Counted from the first letter of the stretch, positions 29,925-39,960 are shown. The stretch: 52,315 nucleotides of DNA from a bacterium (GCA_029218465.1 JAQXRJ010000069.1:1-52315); one strand, 5' to 3'. The notes: a model not told the origin generated them from the sequence alone. Program-made: numbers and translations.

Positions 29925-30168
29925 ATTTTCTTCTCCTATTCATTATTATATAAGTAATTATAAAAGTTATGATTATTTGAAAAATAAACATATAATAGTT
30001 AATGCTGACTGGGAAACAATTTGAACATTTTTTAGTTTTCATAATGTTTATTATGTTATCTATTCCATAATAAGTTTTTATACTTGAATTTAACTTTATA
30101 GGAATAAATATTAAATTAATTATTACAGTTATTATAATTACTCTAATAATATATTTATATTTTTTCAT
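29917..30168 (-). CDS. Small membrane protein, hypothetical
   Basis: Two hydrophobic segments; start placed at MKKYKYIIRV preceded by 'agaggt'; overlaps HIT gene start. Confidence 0.55.
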   Translation of the reverse strand: MKKYKYIIRVIIITVIINLIFIPIKLNSSIKTYYGIDNIINIMKTKKCSNCFPVSINYYMFIFQIIITFIITYIIMNRRRKYE

Positions 30169-30352
30169 AACATACCTCTTTTTCATGATAACACAAAATA
30201 AAAAAAATAAAAATCCAAAATTGGATTTTTGCGTAACACTCAAATATTCAATAATATAATGATACGTTTTTAAAAAATAAATACATAATATAAATAAAAT
30301 TTTATAATTTTATATATTGTGCTATAATATTGAAAGGAATGGAGGTATATTT

Positions 30353-31111
30353 ATGCTTGAAATAAAAGATTTGAATGTATGTATAGAAGATAAAAAAATA
30401 TTAAATGGATTATCTCTAAAAATAGAAAAAGGACAAATTCATGCGATAATGGGGCCAAATGGTACTGGTAAGTCAACATTATCTAAAGTAATAATGGGAA
30501 GTAGTGAATATAAGGTTTTATCTGGAGATATATTGTTTGAAAACAAAAGTATTAAATCATTGGATGTAGATGAAATCGCAAGACTTGGAATTTTTTTGTC
30601 AATGCAAAATCCACCTTCCATTGAAGGAATATCTAATAGTGAATTTATTAAAACTGCGATTAATTCTAAAAGTGAGGAACCAATAGGATTATACGACTTC
30701 ATAAAGAAAATAGAGAATAGTTCTAAAGAATTATTAATACCAAAAGATAATATTCATAGAAATGTAAATGTAGGATCTTCTGGTGGAGAAAGAAAGAAAA
30801 ATGAAATATTACAACTTTTAATGCTTGAACCTAAATTTATAATATTAGACGAGCTTGATTCTGGTCTTGATATAGATAGCTTGAAAATAGTATGTAAAAG
30901 CATAAATGATTATCTATCTAAAAATAAAGATGCTTCGGTATTAATAATAACTCATTATCCAAGAATTTTAGAATATATAAGACCTAATTATGTACACATA
31001 ATGCAAGATGGAAAAATAACTTCAACAGGAGATTATAGTTTAGCACTTGAAATAGAAAAAAATGGTTATTCCAAGATAAATAACATAGGTGAGAGTAAAG
31101 AAAATGAATAA
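30353..31111 (+). CDS. sufC: Fe-S cluster assembly ATPase SufC
   Basis: 'GPNGTGKSTLSKVIMG', 'SGGERKKNEILQL', 'ILDELDSGLDIDSLKIV'. Confidence 0.95.
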   Translation: MLEIKDLNVCIEDKKILNGLSLKIEKGQIHAIMGPNGTGKSTLSKVIMGSSEYKVLSGDILFENKSIKSLDVDEIARLGIFLSMQNPPSIEGISNSEFIKTAINSKSEEPIGLYDFIKKIENSSKELLIPKDNIHRNVNVGSSGGERKKNEILQLLMLEPKFIILDELDSGLDIDSLKIVCKSINDYLSKNKDASVLIITHYPRILEYIRPNYVHIMQDGKITSTGDYSLALEIEKNGYSKINNIGESKENE

Positions 31112-31808
31112 ATTATTATTGAAAAGTGATGATGAAATAGATAATCTTGTTGTAGAAAAAGATACAGAACTAGAGCTTAATTTAAATAATTGTAGTAAAA
31201 AAATAAACATAATAATAGAAAATAATACATGCCTAAATTTATTGGACATGTGTAATAAAACAAGTAATATTATAGAAATAACTTTAAAAGAAAGAAGTAT
31301 TTTGATTTATAATAAAGCAGGTATAGATATTAATGACAGTATATTAGTTAATCTCGATGGTTATGAATCAAGTTTGGATATTTATACTAGTATTGTAAAT
31401 AAGGATAAAACTAATTCATTTTTTACAATAAGACATAACAATTCTAATACAAGCAGTTTTTTATCAAATCATGGAGTTAATGTTTCAAAAAATGAATTAA
31501 AATTCAATGTAGATGTAATAATTAACCAAAATGCAAATAATTCAAAGACTAATCAACAAAATAAAATTATTAATTTAAATAATGGAAAAAGCAATATATC
31601 ACCAAATTTAATTGTTGATAATGATAACATTGATGCATCTCATTCTGCATATATAAGTGATTTTGATGAAGAAACTATATTTTATATGAAATCAAGAGGA
31701 ATAAATGACAAAAATATAAAAATGTTACTTATGGATAGTTTCTTAATTGGCAATTTAAAAGAAGAATATCGAGAATTAATACAAGAACATTTTAAAAATA
31801 TAATATGA
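31104..31808 (+). CDS. sufD: SufD-like Fe-S assembly protein (short)
   Basis: C-terminal SufBD pattern 'NLIVDNDNIDASHSAYISDFDEETIFYMKSRGINDKNIKMLLMDSFL'; between sufC and sufS. Confidence 0.8.
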   Translation: MNKLLLKSDDEIDNLVVEKDTELELNLNNCSKKINIIIENNTCLNLLDMCNKTSNIIEITLKERSILIYNKAGIDINDSILVNLDGYESSLDIYTSIVNKDKTNSFFTIRHNNSNTSSFLSNHGVNVSKNELKFNVDVIINQNANNSKTNQQNKIINLNNGKSNISPNLIVDNDNIDASHSAYISDFDEETIFYMKSRGINDKNIKMLLMDSFLIGNLKEEYRELIQEHFKNII

Positions 31809-31822
31809 GGAGGTGACTAATT

Positions 31823-33025
31823 ATGAATAGAGAAGATTTTCCTATACTTAATAAAAATAAAGAATTGATATATTTTGATAACAGCGCAACAACTTTTAAA
31901 CCCCAAAGTGTAATATCTTCTATTGAGGAATACTATACAACATATACAGCTAATGCTCATAGAGGAGATTACGATAATTCTGTAGAAGTTGATCAAAAAT
32001 ATGAAGGAGTAAGAGATAAAGTTAAAGAATATATAAGTGCAGATGATAGGAAAGAAATAATATTTACAAAAGGAACAACTGATTCATTAAATATGATAGT
32101 ATTTGGATATATGAAATATTATCTTAAAGATGGTGATGAAGTATTACTATCAAAAAGTGAACATGCTTCAAACATACTTCCTTGGATGAATTTAGCTAAT
32201 ATAGTTGGCATAAAAATAAAATTTATTGATTTAGATGAGGATTTAACTTTAACAAAAGAAAACATAGAAAAGCAAATAACAAAAAATACAAAAGTTATAT
32301 CTATTGCACATATTACAAATGTTGTTGGTGATATAAGAGACTTAAATATGATTGGAAAGATTTGCAAAGATAATAATCTAATGTTTATTGTGGATGCTGC
32401 TCAGTCAGTAGCACATACAAAAATAGATGTAAAAAAATTTAATATTGATTTCTTAGGTTTTTCTGCACATAAAATGTTTGGGCCAACAGGAGTAGGAGTG
32501 TTATATGGAAAATATGATTTGCTTAATAAATTAATACCAACACAATACGGTGGAGGAATGAATTCTTTCTTTGAATCAACAGGAGAAGTTGAATATAAAG
32601 AACTTCCTGAAAGATTAGAAGCAGGAACACCAAATATAGCTGGTGTAATAGGTTTAGGTGCAGCAATAGACTATATAAATAAAATTGGTATTGATAATAT
32701 TCACAAGCATGAAGTTGAATTAAAACGATATGCAATAGAAAAATTAAAAGATATTCCAGATTTAAAAATATACAATATTAATCAAGAATCAGGAATAGTA
32801 GTATTTAATATAGAAAAGATATTTAGTCAGGATTTAGCAGTTTATTTAAATCATTATAAAATATGCGTAAGAAGTGGAAATCACTGTGCAAAAATACTAA
32901 AAGATGAAATAAAAACAACAAATACCTGTAGAGCCAGTTTTAGTATTTATAATACAAAAAAAGAGATAGATGTTTTAGTAGACGTGTTAAAAAATCATAA
33001 AAATATATATGATATTATTTTATAG
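31823..33025 (+). CDS. sufS: Cysteine desulfurase SufS
   Basis: 'IYFDNSATTFKPQSVI', 'DAAQSVAH', 'GFSAHKMFGPTGVGVLYG', 'VRSGNHCAK'. Confidence 0.95.
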   Translation: MNREDFPILNKNKELIYFDNSATTFKPQSVISSIEEYYTTYTANAHRGDYDNSVEVDQKYEGVRDKVKEYISADDRKEIIFTKGTTDSLNMIVFGYMKYYLKDGDEVLLSKSEHASNILPWMNLANIVGIKIKFIDLDEDLTLTKENIEKQITKNTKVISIAHITNVVGDIRDLNMIGKICKDNNLMFIVDAAQSVAHTKIDVKKFNIDFLGFSAHKMFGPTGVGVLYGKYDLLNKLIPTQYGGGMNSFFESTGEVEYKELPERLEAGTPNIAGVIGLGAAIDYINKIGIDNIHKHEVELKRYAIEKLKDIPDLKIYNINQESGIVVFNIEKIFSQDLAVYLNHYKICVRSGNHCAKILKDEIKTTNTCRASFSIYNTKKEIDVLVDVLKNHKNIYDIIL

Positions 33026-33036
33026 AAGGTGTTACT

Positions 33037-33450
33037 ATGGATAGTAGATTTAAAAGAGAAGTAATGTTAGAACATTACTCAAAACCAATAAATAGAGGAT
33101 TGATCGATAGAACAGACTATATAAAAGTTAATACAAGAAATTCATCCTGTGTTGATAATATAAATGTAATGGTAAAAATAGAGGACAATATTATAAAAGA
33201 CATTAGATTTGATGGAGAAGCATGTGCTATATAAACATCCGCAAAATCTATAATGATTAAAACATTAATTGGTAAAACAATAGATGAAATAAAAAAAATT
33301 ATAGATAATTATGAAAAAATGATAAATGAAGAAGAATATAATAGAGATATATTAGAAGAATTGATTGTATATGATGAAATATATAAGCAACCTAGTAGAA
33401 AAAGATGTGCACTTCTTCCAATTGAAGCAATTAAAAAAATAATAAATTAG
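33037..33450 (+). pseudogene. sufU: SufU Fe-S scaffold interrupted by a single in-frame TAA at 33232..33234
   Basis: Both halves are in the same frame: 'MDSRFKREVMLEHYSKPINRG...NSSCVDN...GEACAI' * 'TSAKSIMIKTLIGKTIDEI...SRKRCALLPIEAIKKIIN'. SufU normally reads CAIS at the stop position. Confidence 0.85.
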
Positions 33451-33468
33451 TAATATATAGGAGGAAAC

Positions 33469-34776
33469 ATGGAATTAAAAGGATTAAACGAAGAAAATAT
33501 AAAAGCTATATCACAGCATAAAAAAGAAGCATCCTGGATAACTGAATATAGACTAAACAGTTATGAAAAATTTAGAGAAATAAATAATCCATCTTTCGGT
33601 CCAAATAATGATATAGATTACAATAAGATAATTTATTATAAAAGTAATGATAATGATATAAAAGCTGATTGGAATGATATAGAAAAAAATGTAAAAAATG
33701 AATTTGATGATTTAGGTGTAATTAAAAGCGAAGAAAATCTTGATGGATTAGGTGTTCAATATGAAAGTGAAGTAATATATCACAATATGTTACAAGAGGT
33801 AAAAAATAAACATGTAATATTCACTTCAATAGAAGACGCTATGAAAAAATATCCAGATATTGTAAAAAAATACTTTGGGAAAATTGTATCTAATACAGAT
33901 AATAAATTTGCAGCATTAAATTCATCAGTATTTAGTGGAGGAAGTTTTATATATATTCCTCCAAACACAACTCTTGATAGACCTCTTCATAGTTACTTTA
34001 GAATAAATAGTAAGAGTATGGGACAATTTGAAAGAACATTAATTGTTGTGGATGATAACAGTTCTCTTCATTACGTAGAGGGATGTACAGCAACAACATA
34101 TTCTGAATCATCACTTCATGCTGCAGTTGTAGAGATATATGTAGGAAAAAATAGTAAATGTCGTTATTCAACAATTCAAAATTGGGCAACTAATGTATTT
34201 AATTTAGTGACAAAGCGTGCACTAGTAGAAGAAAATGGTACAATGGAATGGATAGATGGTAATATTGGTTCAAAAGTTACAATGAAATATCCTGCTTGTA
34301 TATTAAAGGGAGATAATTCGAGTGGTACTTGTATAACAATAAGTGTAGCAAGTAAAAATCAACAATTAGATAGTGGAGCTAGAATGATACATTTAGGAAA
34401 GAGCACTACAAGTCAAATTATTTCAAAAAGTATTGCAAAACATGGTGGAAATGCAACATATAGGGGAGATGTTGTAATAAAAGAGTCTGCAGAAAATAGT
34501 GAAGCATTAGTAAAATGTGATACTTTAATACTTGACAGTATCTCAAAAAGTGATACATATCCTAATAATAGTTGTAATAATACAACAAGTAGTCTTATAC
34601 ATGAAGCTACAGTATCTAAAATAAGTGAAGAAAACATATTTTATCTAATGAGTAGAGGTCTATCTAGAGAAAAAGCTACAGAGCTTATAATGCTAGGATT
34701 TATTGAAAGGTTTAGAGAGGAATTACCTCTTGAATATGCAGTAGAATTAAATTCACTTTTGAAAAAAAACTTATAA
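33469..34776 (+). CDS. sufB: Fe-S cluster assembly protein SufB
   Basis: 'KEASWITEYRLNSYEKF', 'SGGSFIYIPPNTTLDRPLHSYFRIN', 'HYVEGCTAT', 'HEATVSKISEENIFYLMSRGLSREKATELIMLGFI'. Confidence 0.95.
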   Translation: MELKGLNEENIKAISQHKKEASWITEYRLNSYEKFREINNPSFGPNNDIDYNKIIYYKSNDNDIKADWNDIEKNVKNEFDDLGVIKSEENLDGLGVQYESEVIYHNMLQEVKNKHVIFTSIEDAMKKYPDIVKKYFGKIVSNTDNKFAALNSSVFSGGSFIYIPPNTTLDRPLHSYFRINSKSMGQFERTLIVVDDNSSLHYVEGCTATTYSESSLHAAVVEIYVGKNSKCRYSTIQNWATNVFNLVTKRALVEENGTMEWIDGNIGSKVTMKYPACILKGDNSSGTCITISVASKNQQLDSGARMIHLGKSTTSQIISKSIAKHGGNATYRGDVVIKESAENSEALVKCDTLILDSISKSDTYPNNSCNNTTSSLIHEATVSKISEENIFYLMSRGLSREKATELIMLGFIERFREELPLEYAVELNSLLKKNL

Positions 34777-34811
34777 ACAAGATTTTTAATTATGTAATTA
34801 TTTATAAAAAC

Positions 34812-34842
34812 AGTATTTTCTTTTATAGAAAATATTTTTTTT
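34812..34842 (+). terminator. Terminator after the suf cluster
   Basis: AGTATTTTC ttttata GAAAATATT then T-run. Confidence 0.65.
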
Positions 34843-34931
34843 AATTTTAAAAGTCATTTAATACATAATTTGCATGATTTGAATAGTAATAAAATAAATG
34901 ATAAAGTAACGCTCAAAGAAAGGAGGCGTAA

Positions 34932-35264
34932 ATGCTTAATCAAATTATATTGGTTGGAAGACTAGTAAGAGAACCTGAACTAAAATCTTCTGAGAATAAT
35001 AAGCAATATATGATAATTACGTTAGCTATCCCAAGATCATTTAAAAATTCTAGTGGAGAATATGACACAGATTATGTAGATTGCATTCTTTGGGATACAA
35101 CAGCTAGATCAACTAGTCAATATTGTCATAAAGGTGATATTGTTGGTATAAAAGGCAGAATACAAAGTAGAGTAGTTGAACAAGAAAATGATTCTAAAAA
35201 GTATTATACAGATATAATAGCTGAAAGAGTAACATTTTTATCTAGCAACAAGAAATCAGATTAA
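34932..35264 (+). CDS. ssb: Single-stranded DNA-binding protein, short form without acidic C-terminal tip
   Basis: OB-fold 'MLNQIILVGRLVREPELK...VDCILWDTTARSTSQYCHKGDIVGIKGRIQSR'; ends 'FLSSNKKSD'. Confidence 0.9.
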   Translation: MLNQIILVGRLVREPELKSSENNKQYMIITLAIPRSFKNSSGEYDTDYVDCILWDTTARSTSQYCHKGDIVGIKGRIQSRVVEQENDSKKYYTDIIAERVTFLSSNKKSD

Positions 35265-35276
35265 ATCTGATTTTTT
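35253..35276 (+). terminator. Terminator containing the ssb stop codon in its loop
   Basis: AAATCAGAT TAA ATCTGATTT TTT; 9-bp stem with a 3-nt loop equal to the TAA stop. Confidence 0.75.
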
Positions 35277-35391
35277 AATAGTTATAAATAATTATTGGAT
35301 GCAATCAATAAACTACAAAAAACAACAGTAACTAAAGTTTAAAATTAAGCTAGTATCAGAATAAAGTTTTTTTATATAAAAAGAATTTCCT

Positions 35392-35414
35392 TAAGTTACT
35401 AATTAGTTAACTTA
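35392..35414. promoter_or_regulatory. Near-perfect palindrome upstream of the XRE regulator (candidate operator)
   Basis: TAAGTTA CTAATTAG T TAACTTA. Confidence 0.5.
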
Positions 35415-35466
35415 CTCCTATAAAGTATTGATTTTATCTATAATTTTTGTGATGGGAGATGATAGT

Positions 35467-35823
35467 ATGACTTTATTCGGTAGTAGATTAAAACAACTTA
35501 GAAAAGATGCTCATCTTACTCAAACTCAAGTAGGAGAAAAAGTTGGAGTAACAAAGGTTAGTATTTGTTGTTATGAAAATGGTACAAGGTTACCTTCTCT
35601 TGATACGTTAGTTGACTTAGCTAATTTATTTAAAGTTGATGTTGATTACTTATTAGGAAACGATACTTATGTTGTTGCGGACAATGATTATGAGTATTCG
35701 ATTAGCATGTCAAAAGAAGAATTAGTTTTTATTAAAGAAATAAGAAAGTATAATAAGCTACACAAAGATATAGTAGCTGATCCAAAAAGGATTGCTGAAT
35801 TGATTTATAAAAAATTGAAATAA
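35467..35823 (+). CDS. XRE family transcriptional regulator
   Basis: HTH_3 'LKQLRKDAHLTQTQVGEKVGVTKVSICCYENGTRLPSLDTLVDLANLFKVDVDYLLG'; start placed at MTLFGSRL. Confidence 0.9.
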   Translation: MTLFGSRLKQLRKDAHLTQTQVGEKVGVTKVSICCYENGTRLPSLDTLVDLANLFKVDVDYLLGNDTYVVADNDYEYSISMSKEELVFIKEIRKYNKLHKDIVADPKRIAELIYKKLK

Positions 35824-35877
35824 TTGTATAATTATTTCAATTTTTTTGATATAATTTCTAATATAAGGAGGGGTAAA

Positions 35878-37113
35878 ATGAATTTAAATATAATTGACAT
35901 AATAAACAAAAAAAGACTTTCAGAAGAATTGACAAAGGAAGAGTTAGAATATTCTTTTAATGGATATTTGAAAGGTATAATAACAGATTATCAAATGAGT
36001 GCACTTTTGATGGCAATTTGTATAAATGATATGAGTGATGAAGAAATTTATAATTTAACAGATATATTTATTAATAGTGGAGATATACTAGATTTATCAA
36101 AGGTTTCTGGAATAAAAGTTGATAAACATTCGACGGGTGGAGTAGGTGATAAAACAACCTTAATTGTTGCCCCTATAGTCGCATCATGTGGTGTTAAAAT
36201 TGCTAAAATGAGTGGTAGAGGGCTTGGATTTACTGGTGGAACTATTGATAAACTTGAAAGTATAAAAGGATTTAATACAACGTTATCAAAAGAACAGTTT
36301 ATTAATCAATTAAACAACATTAATGTAGCGATTTCAAGTCAAACAGAAAATCTTACTCCTTTAGATAAAAAAATATATGAATTGAGAGATGTTACTGCAA
36401 CAACAGAATCAATTCCTCTTATTGCAGTTAGTATTATGAGTAAAAAAATTGCAAGTGGTGCAGATAAAATATTAATAGATATAAAAGTAGGTAGTGGAGC
36501 ACTTATAAAAAGTACAAAAGATGCAAATAGACTAAGTAAAATAATGATTAAAATAGGAAAAAAGTATAATAAAGAGACAAGAACTATAATTACAGATATG
36601 GATTCACCTTTAGGAAAAAGTGTTGGAAATACTTTGGAGGTATTAGAGGCATTTGAAATACTTATGGGAAAAGAAAAAAGCTATTTATATCATGTATCAA
36701 CAATTCTTGCAGCAAACTTAATAAGTATGGCTAAAGGTATAACAACAGAAGAAGCATTAAAAGAAGTAGAAATTGTAATAAATAATAAAGATGCATTTTA
36801 TAAATTGATAGAATTAATAAAAGCACAAGGTGGTGACATAAGTACATTAAAGATTAGTGATAATGTAATACCAATAAGAAGTAATAAAACAGGTACATTA
36901 AAAAGAATTGATGCATACAAAATAGGAATTCTATCAAGAAATTTAGGTGCAGGCAGAATAACAAAAGAAGATAAGATAGACTATACTGTAGGAATAGTTT
37001 TAAATAAATTTTTAGGTGCTGTAATAAATAAGGGAGATATACTTTGCTATTTATATGTAAATGAAGAATCTAAATATAGTGAACAAGAAGTATTAGATTG
37101 TTTTGAAATATAA
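35878..37113 (+). CDS. pdp: Pyrimidine-nucleoside (thymidine) phosphorylase
   Basis: 'DKHSTGGVGDKTTLIVAPIVASCGVKIAKMSGRGLGFTGGTIDKLESI', 'SIMSKKIASGADKILIDIKVGSGA'. Confidence 0.94.
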   Translation: MNLNIIDIINKKRLSEELTKEELEYSFNGYLKGIITDYQMSALLMAICINDMSDEEIYNLTDIFINSGDILDLSKVSGIKVDKHSTGGVGDKTTLIVAPIVASCGVKIAKMSGRGLGFTGGTIDKLESIKGFNTTLSKEQFINQLNNINVAISSQTENLTPLDKKIYELRDVTATTESIPLIAVSIMSKKIASGADKILIDIKVGSGALIKSTKDANRLSKIMIKIGKKYNKETRTIITDMDSPLGKSVGNTLEVLEAFEILMGKEKSYLYHVSTILAANLISMAKGITTEEALKEVEIVINNKDAFYKLIELIKAQGGDISTLKISDNVIPIRSNKTGTLKRIDAYKIGILSRNLGAGRITKEDKIDYTVGIVLNKFLGAVINKGDILCYLYVNEESKYSEQEVLDCFEI

Positions 37114-37826
37114 TGATGAAATATTATTATGTAATACTATTTATTTTATCTATTTTACCTTCATCAATAATATTAAAAATAATTTATGATAGAGATGATA
37201 ACAAAGAGTCTAAAGCATTATTAATAATTCTATTTGGACTTGGAATAATGTCTTGCTTATTAACTACTATACTTGACATATTTTTAGATGTTGTATCAAC
37301 TAATTATCACAATTTAATTAATAATTATAGCGAAAACATTTTAAAAACTTTTGCTTATGCTTTTTTTAGTATTGCACTAATAGAAGAATTTTCAAAGTGG
37401 ATTTTAAATTTTATTGTAATATGGAGACATAAAGAGTTTGATGAAAAATATGATTCAATCGTTTATTCATGTTTTTCAAGTCTAGGATTTGCGACTTTTG
37501 AAAATTGTCTATATGTAATATCAAATGGAATGAAAATAGCTTTTCTAAGAGGTATTTTTTCAGTTCCTGCACATGCTATGTTTGGAATTATATCAGGTTA
37601 TTATATAGGAAATGCAAGAGATTACTTTATAAAAAATAATAAGCCTAAGTGTAGATTAAGTATAATAATTAGTTTGGCTTTTCCTATTATATTACACACT
37701 ATCTATGATTTTTTAATTTTGTTACATAACAATATATCTATAATATTATTTATACCTTTTATGATATTATTATATATAAATGCAATAGATAAAGTTACTA
37801 AAAGTTCAAAAAAAATTATTCGATAA
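37113..37826 (+). CDS. PrsW family intramembrane metalloprotease
   Basis: Multi-TM with 'ALIEEFSKW', 'SLGFATFENCLYV', 'RGIFSVPAHAMFG'. Confidence 0.88.
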   Translation: MMKYYYVILFILSILPSSIILKIIYDRDDNKESKALLIILFGLGIMSCLLTTILDIFLDVVSTNYHNLINNYSENILKTFAYAFFSIALIEEFSKWILNFIVIWRHKEFDEKYDSIVYSCFSSLGFATFENCLYVISNGMKIAFLRGIFSVPAHAMFGIISGYYIGNARDYFIKNNKPKCRLSIIISLAFPIILHTIYDFLILLHNNISIILFIPFMILLYINAIDKVTKSSKKIIR

Positions 37827-38607
37827 ACATGGCATAATATTCTTCGAATGTTATGTCATGTTTTTTCATATATGAAGAAATTTCAATGCCAACATATCTA
37901 TAATGCCAAGATTCAAAAGTATATCCAGTTATGTATTCTTTTTCTTTAGGGTATCGAAGTATAAAACCATATTTATATGCATTATCTATCATCCATTTGT
38001 ATTCAGCTGTCTTTTCAAAGTCTGTATAAGGTAAAATTCCATTGCTAACATCAACTGCAAGTCCTGTTTGATGTTCTGAATATCCTGGTCTTGCTGAATA
38101 GGTATCAGCATTTTGAATGCCATCTAATTTTACATAACTATTATATATTTTTGATTGATAGCTATAGCTTCTATATCCTGATATTGCAACTATATTAAGT
38201 TTGCTTTTTAAAGCCTCTTTTTTTAAATTATTAAAAGCAATACTTGCAACTTCTTGCATACTGGTATAATCAATATTAACTAAATTATTTGGTGTATATT
38301 CTTTATTCAAATAATTATACTTATTAACAAGTACATAAGTAGTATCTATATTATTTGATAAAGCTGTATTGTTGTAAAATGGCCTATATATACCAATATT
38401 CACTTCATTAATTATAGTGTAATTACTTTTGTTGCTATTTCTTTTTTTATATTCAATGTACCTTTCTTTGTTATATTCTTTATAAAATGGAAGCTTACTA
38501 AATTCGTTAGAAACTTCTTTTGAACATCCTAAAAATATAAAAAATAAAATAATTATTATCGTTATTATTTTCCTCAAAAGGTTCACCTCAATTAATATTA
38601 TGTCCAA
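37816..38607 (-). CDS. VanY-type D-alanyl-D-alanine carboxypeptidase
   Basis: 'GYRSYSYQSKIYNSYV', 'SARPGYSEHQTGLAVDVSN', 'ESWHYRYVG'. Confidence 0.92.
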   Translation of the reverse strand: MDIILIEVNLLRKIITIIIILFFIFLGCSKEVSNEFSKLPFYKEYNKERYIEYKKRNSNKSNYTIINEVNIGIYRPFYNNTALSNNIDTTYVLVNKYNYLNKEYTPNNLVNIDYTSMQEVASIAFNNLKKEALKSKLNIVAISGYRSYSYQSKIYNSYVKLDGIQNADTYSARPGYSEHQTGLAVDVSNGILPYTDFEKTAEYKWMIDNAYKYGFILRYPKEKEYITGYTFESWHYRYVGIEISSYMKKHDITFEEYYAMFIE

Positions 38608-38656
38608 TTTTGTTATATATTTTAAAAAATATTCATATTAATTAATAGGTGAATTT

Positions 38657-39802
38657 ATGAAAAAGTTGTTTTTATTTATGTTTTTATTATTTGTATTTTG
38701 TACTAGAGTAAGTGCTGAAGATAATATTATTCCAAATGCTAAGAGCGGAGTATTAATGGAGGCATCAAGTGGTACAATTTTATTTGAAAAAAATAAAGAT
38801 GATAAAATGGCAGTTGCATCAATGACAAAGATGATTGCTCAAATAATAATATTAGAGAATATAGAAAATGGTAATTTAAGTTGGGATGAAGTTGTAACTG
38901 CAAGTTCTAATGCATCAGGAATGGGCGGTTCTCAAATATATTTGCAAACTGGTGAAAAAATGACAGTAAGAGACTTAATGAAAGGCATAACTATGGCAAG
39001 TGCAAATGATGCAACTGTTGCTATGGCTGAGAGAATTTCAGGAACAGAAGAAGCTTTTGTTAAACTAATGAATGAAAAAGCTAAAAGCATAGGTCTGAAA
39101 AACACAGTCTTTAAAAATTGTACGGGACTTGATGAAGAAGGACATTATTCAACTGCTTACGATATGGCATTAATTGCTAAAGAATTGATAAGTCATGAAA
39201 AAATATTTGAATTTTCATCGATATATGAAGACTATTTAAGAATAGATACTCAGAATAAATTTTGGCTTGTTAATACAAATAAATTAGTAAGATTTTACGA
39301 AGGAGCAGATGGATTAAAAACAGGATTTACTGATAATGCTAAATATTGTATGGCAGTAACTGCTAAAAGAGATAATATGAGACTTATTGCTATAGTATTA
39401 GGAGAAAACAGTGGTAAGGTAAGAAATGCTGAAACAATGGAACTATTAGATTATGGATATAATTTATATAAAGTAGATTTAGTTAAGTCAAAAGATGATA
39501 AAGTTGGTACAATAAAGATAGATAAAGCATCAAAAAAAGAAATAGATGTATATCCAAAAGAAGATATAACTATTCTTGGAAAGAAGTCAGATGTTAGTAT
39601 AAATTATGATATAGAATTAAAGCAAATTGATTTTAAGATACCTTTAAAAAAAGGTTCTAAAGTTGGAACAATAATGGTAAAAAACGGTAATAAAAAAATA
39701 AAAGAAGTTGATGCTATTATAAATGAAGACATAATGAAGTTAGGATTGATAAAATTAATACTTAATACAATGTCAGATATTTTAAGTGGAAATTTATTAT
39801 AA
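38657..39802 (+). CDS. Serine-type D-Ala-D-Ala carboxypeptidase (DacF/PBP5-like)
   Basis: 'SMTKMIAQ' (SxxK), 'TMASANDATVAMAE' (SxN), 'DGLKTGFTDNA' (KTG). Confidence 0.94.
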   Translation: MKKLFLFMFLLFVFCTRVSAEDNIIPNAKSGVLMEASSGTILFEKNKDDKMAVASMTKMIAQIIILENIENGNLSWDEVVTASSNASGMGGSQIYLQTGEKMTVRDLMKGITMASANDATVAMAERISGTEEAFVKLMNEKAKSIGLKNTVFKNCTGLDEEGHYSTAYDMALIAKELISHEKIFEFSSIYEDYLRIDTQNKFWLVNTNKLVRFYEGADGLKTGFTDNAKYCMAVTAKRDNMRLIAIVLGENSGKVRNAETMELLDYGYNLYKVDLVKSKDDKVGTIKIDKASKKEIDVYPKEDITILGKKSDVSINYDIELKQIDFKIPLKKGSKVGTIMVKNGNKKIKEVDAIINEDIMKLGLIKLILNTMSDILSGNLL

Positions 39803-39960
39803 TTATAATAATGAATGAGCATATAAAAAAATATGTTTCATTTTTTTTTGAAAATTTGATAATAATTGTTATAGACAATAGTAAACTTAAATGAAAATAT
39901 TGATAAATATGACTATTTATGGTATTATCTAAAACGTTAACTTTTTTAAGAGGTGATAAT

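Noticed and set aside
33037-33450. Interpretation of the sufU TAA as genome-wide stop reassignment
   Set aside because: Many genes here end in TAA as ordinary stops; only this gene shows an internal one.
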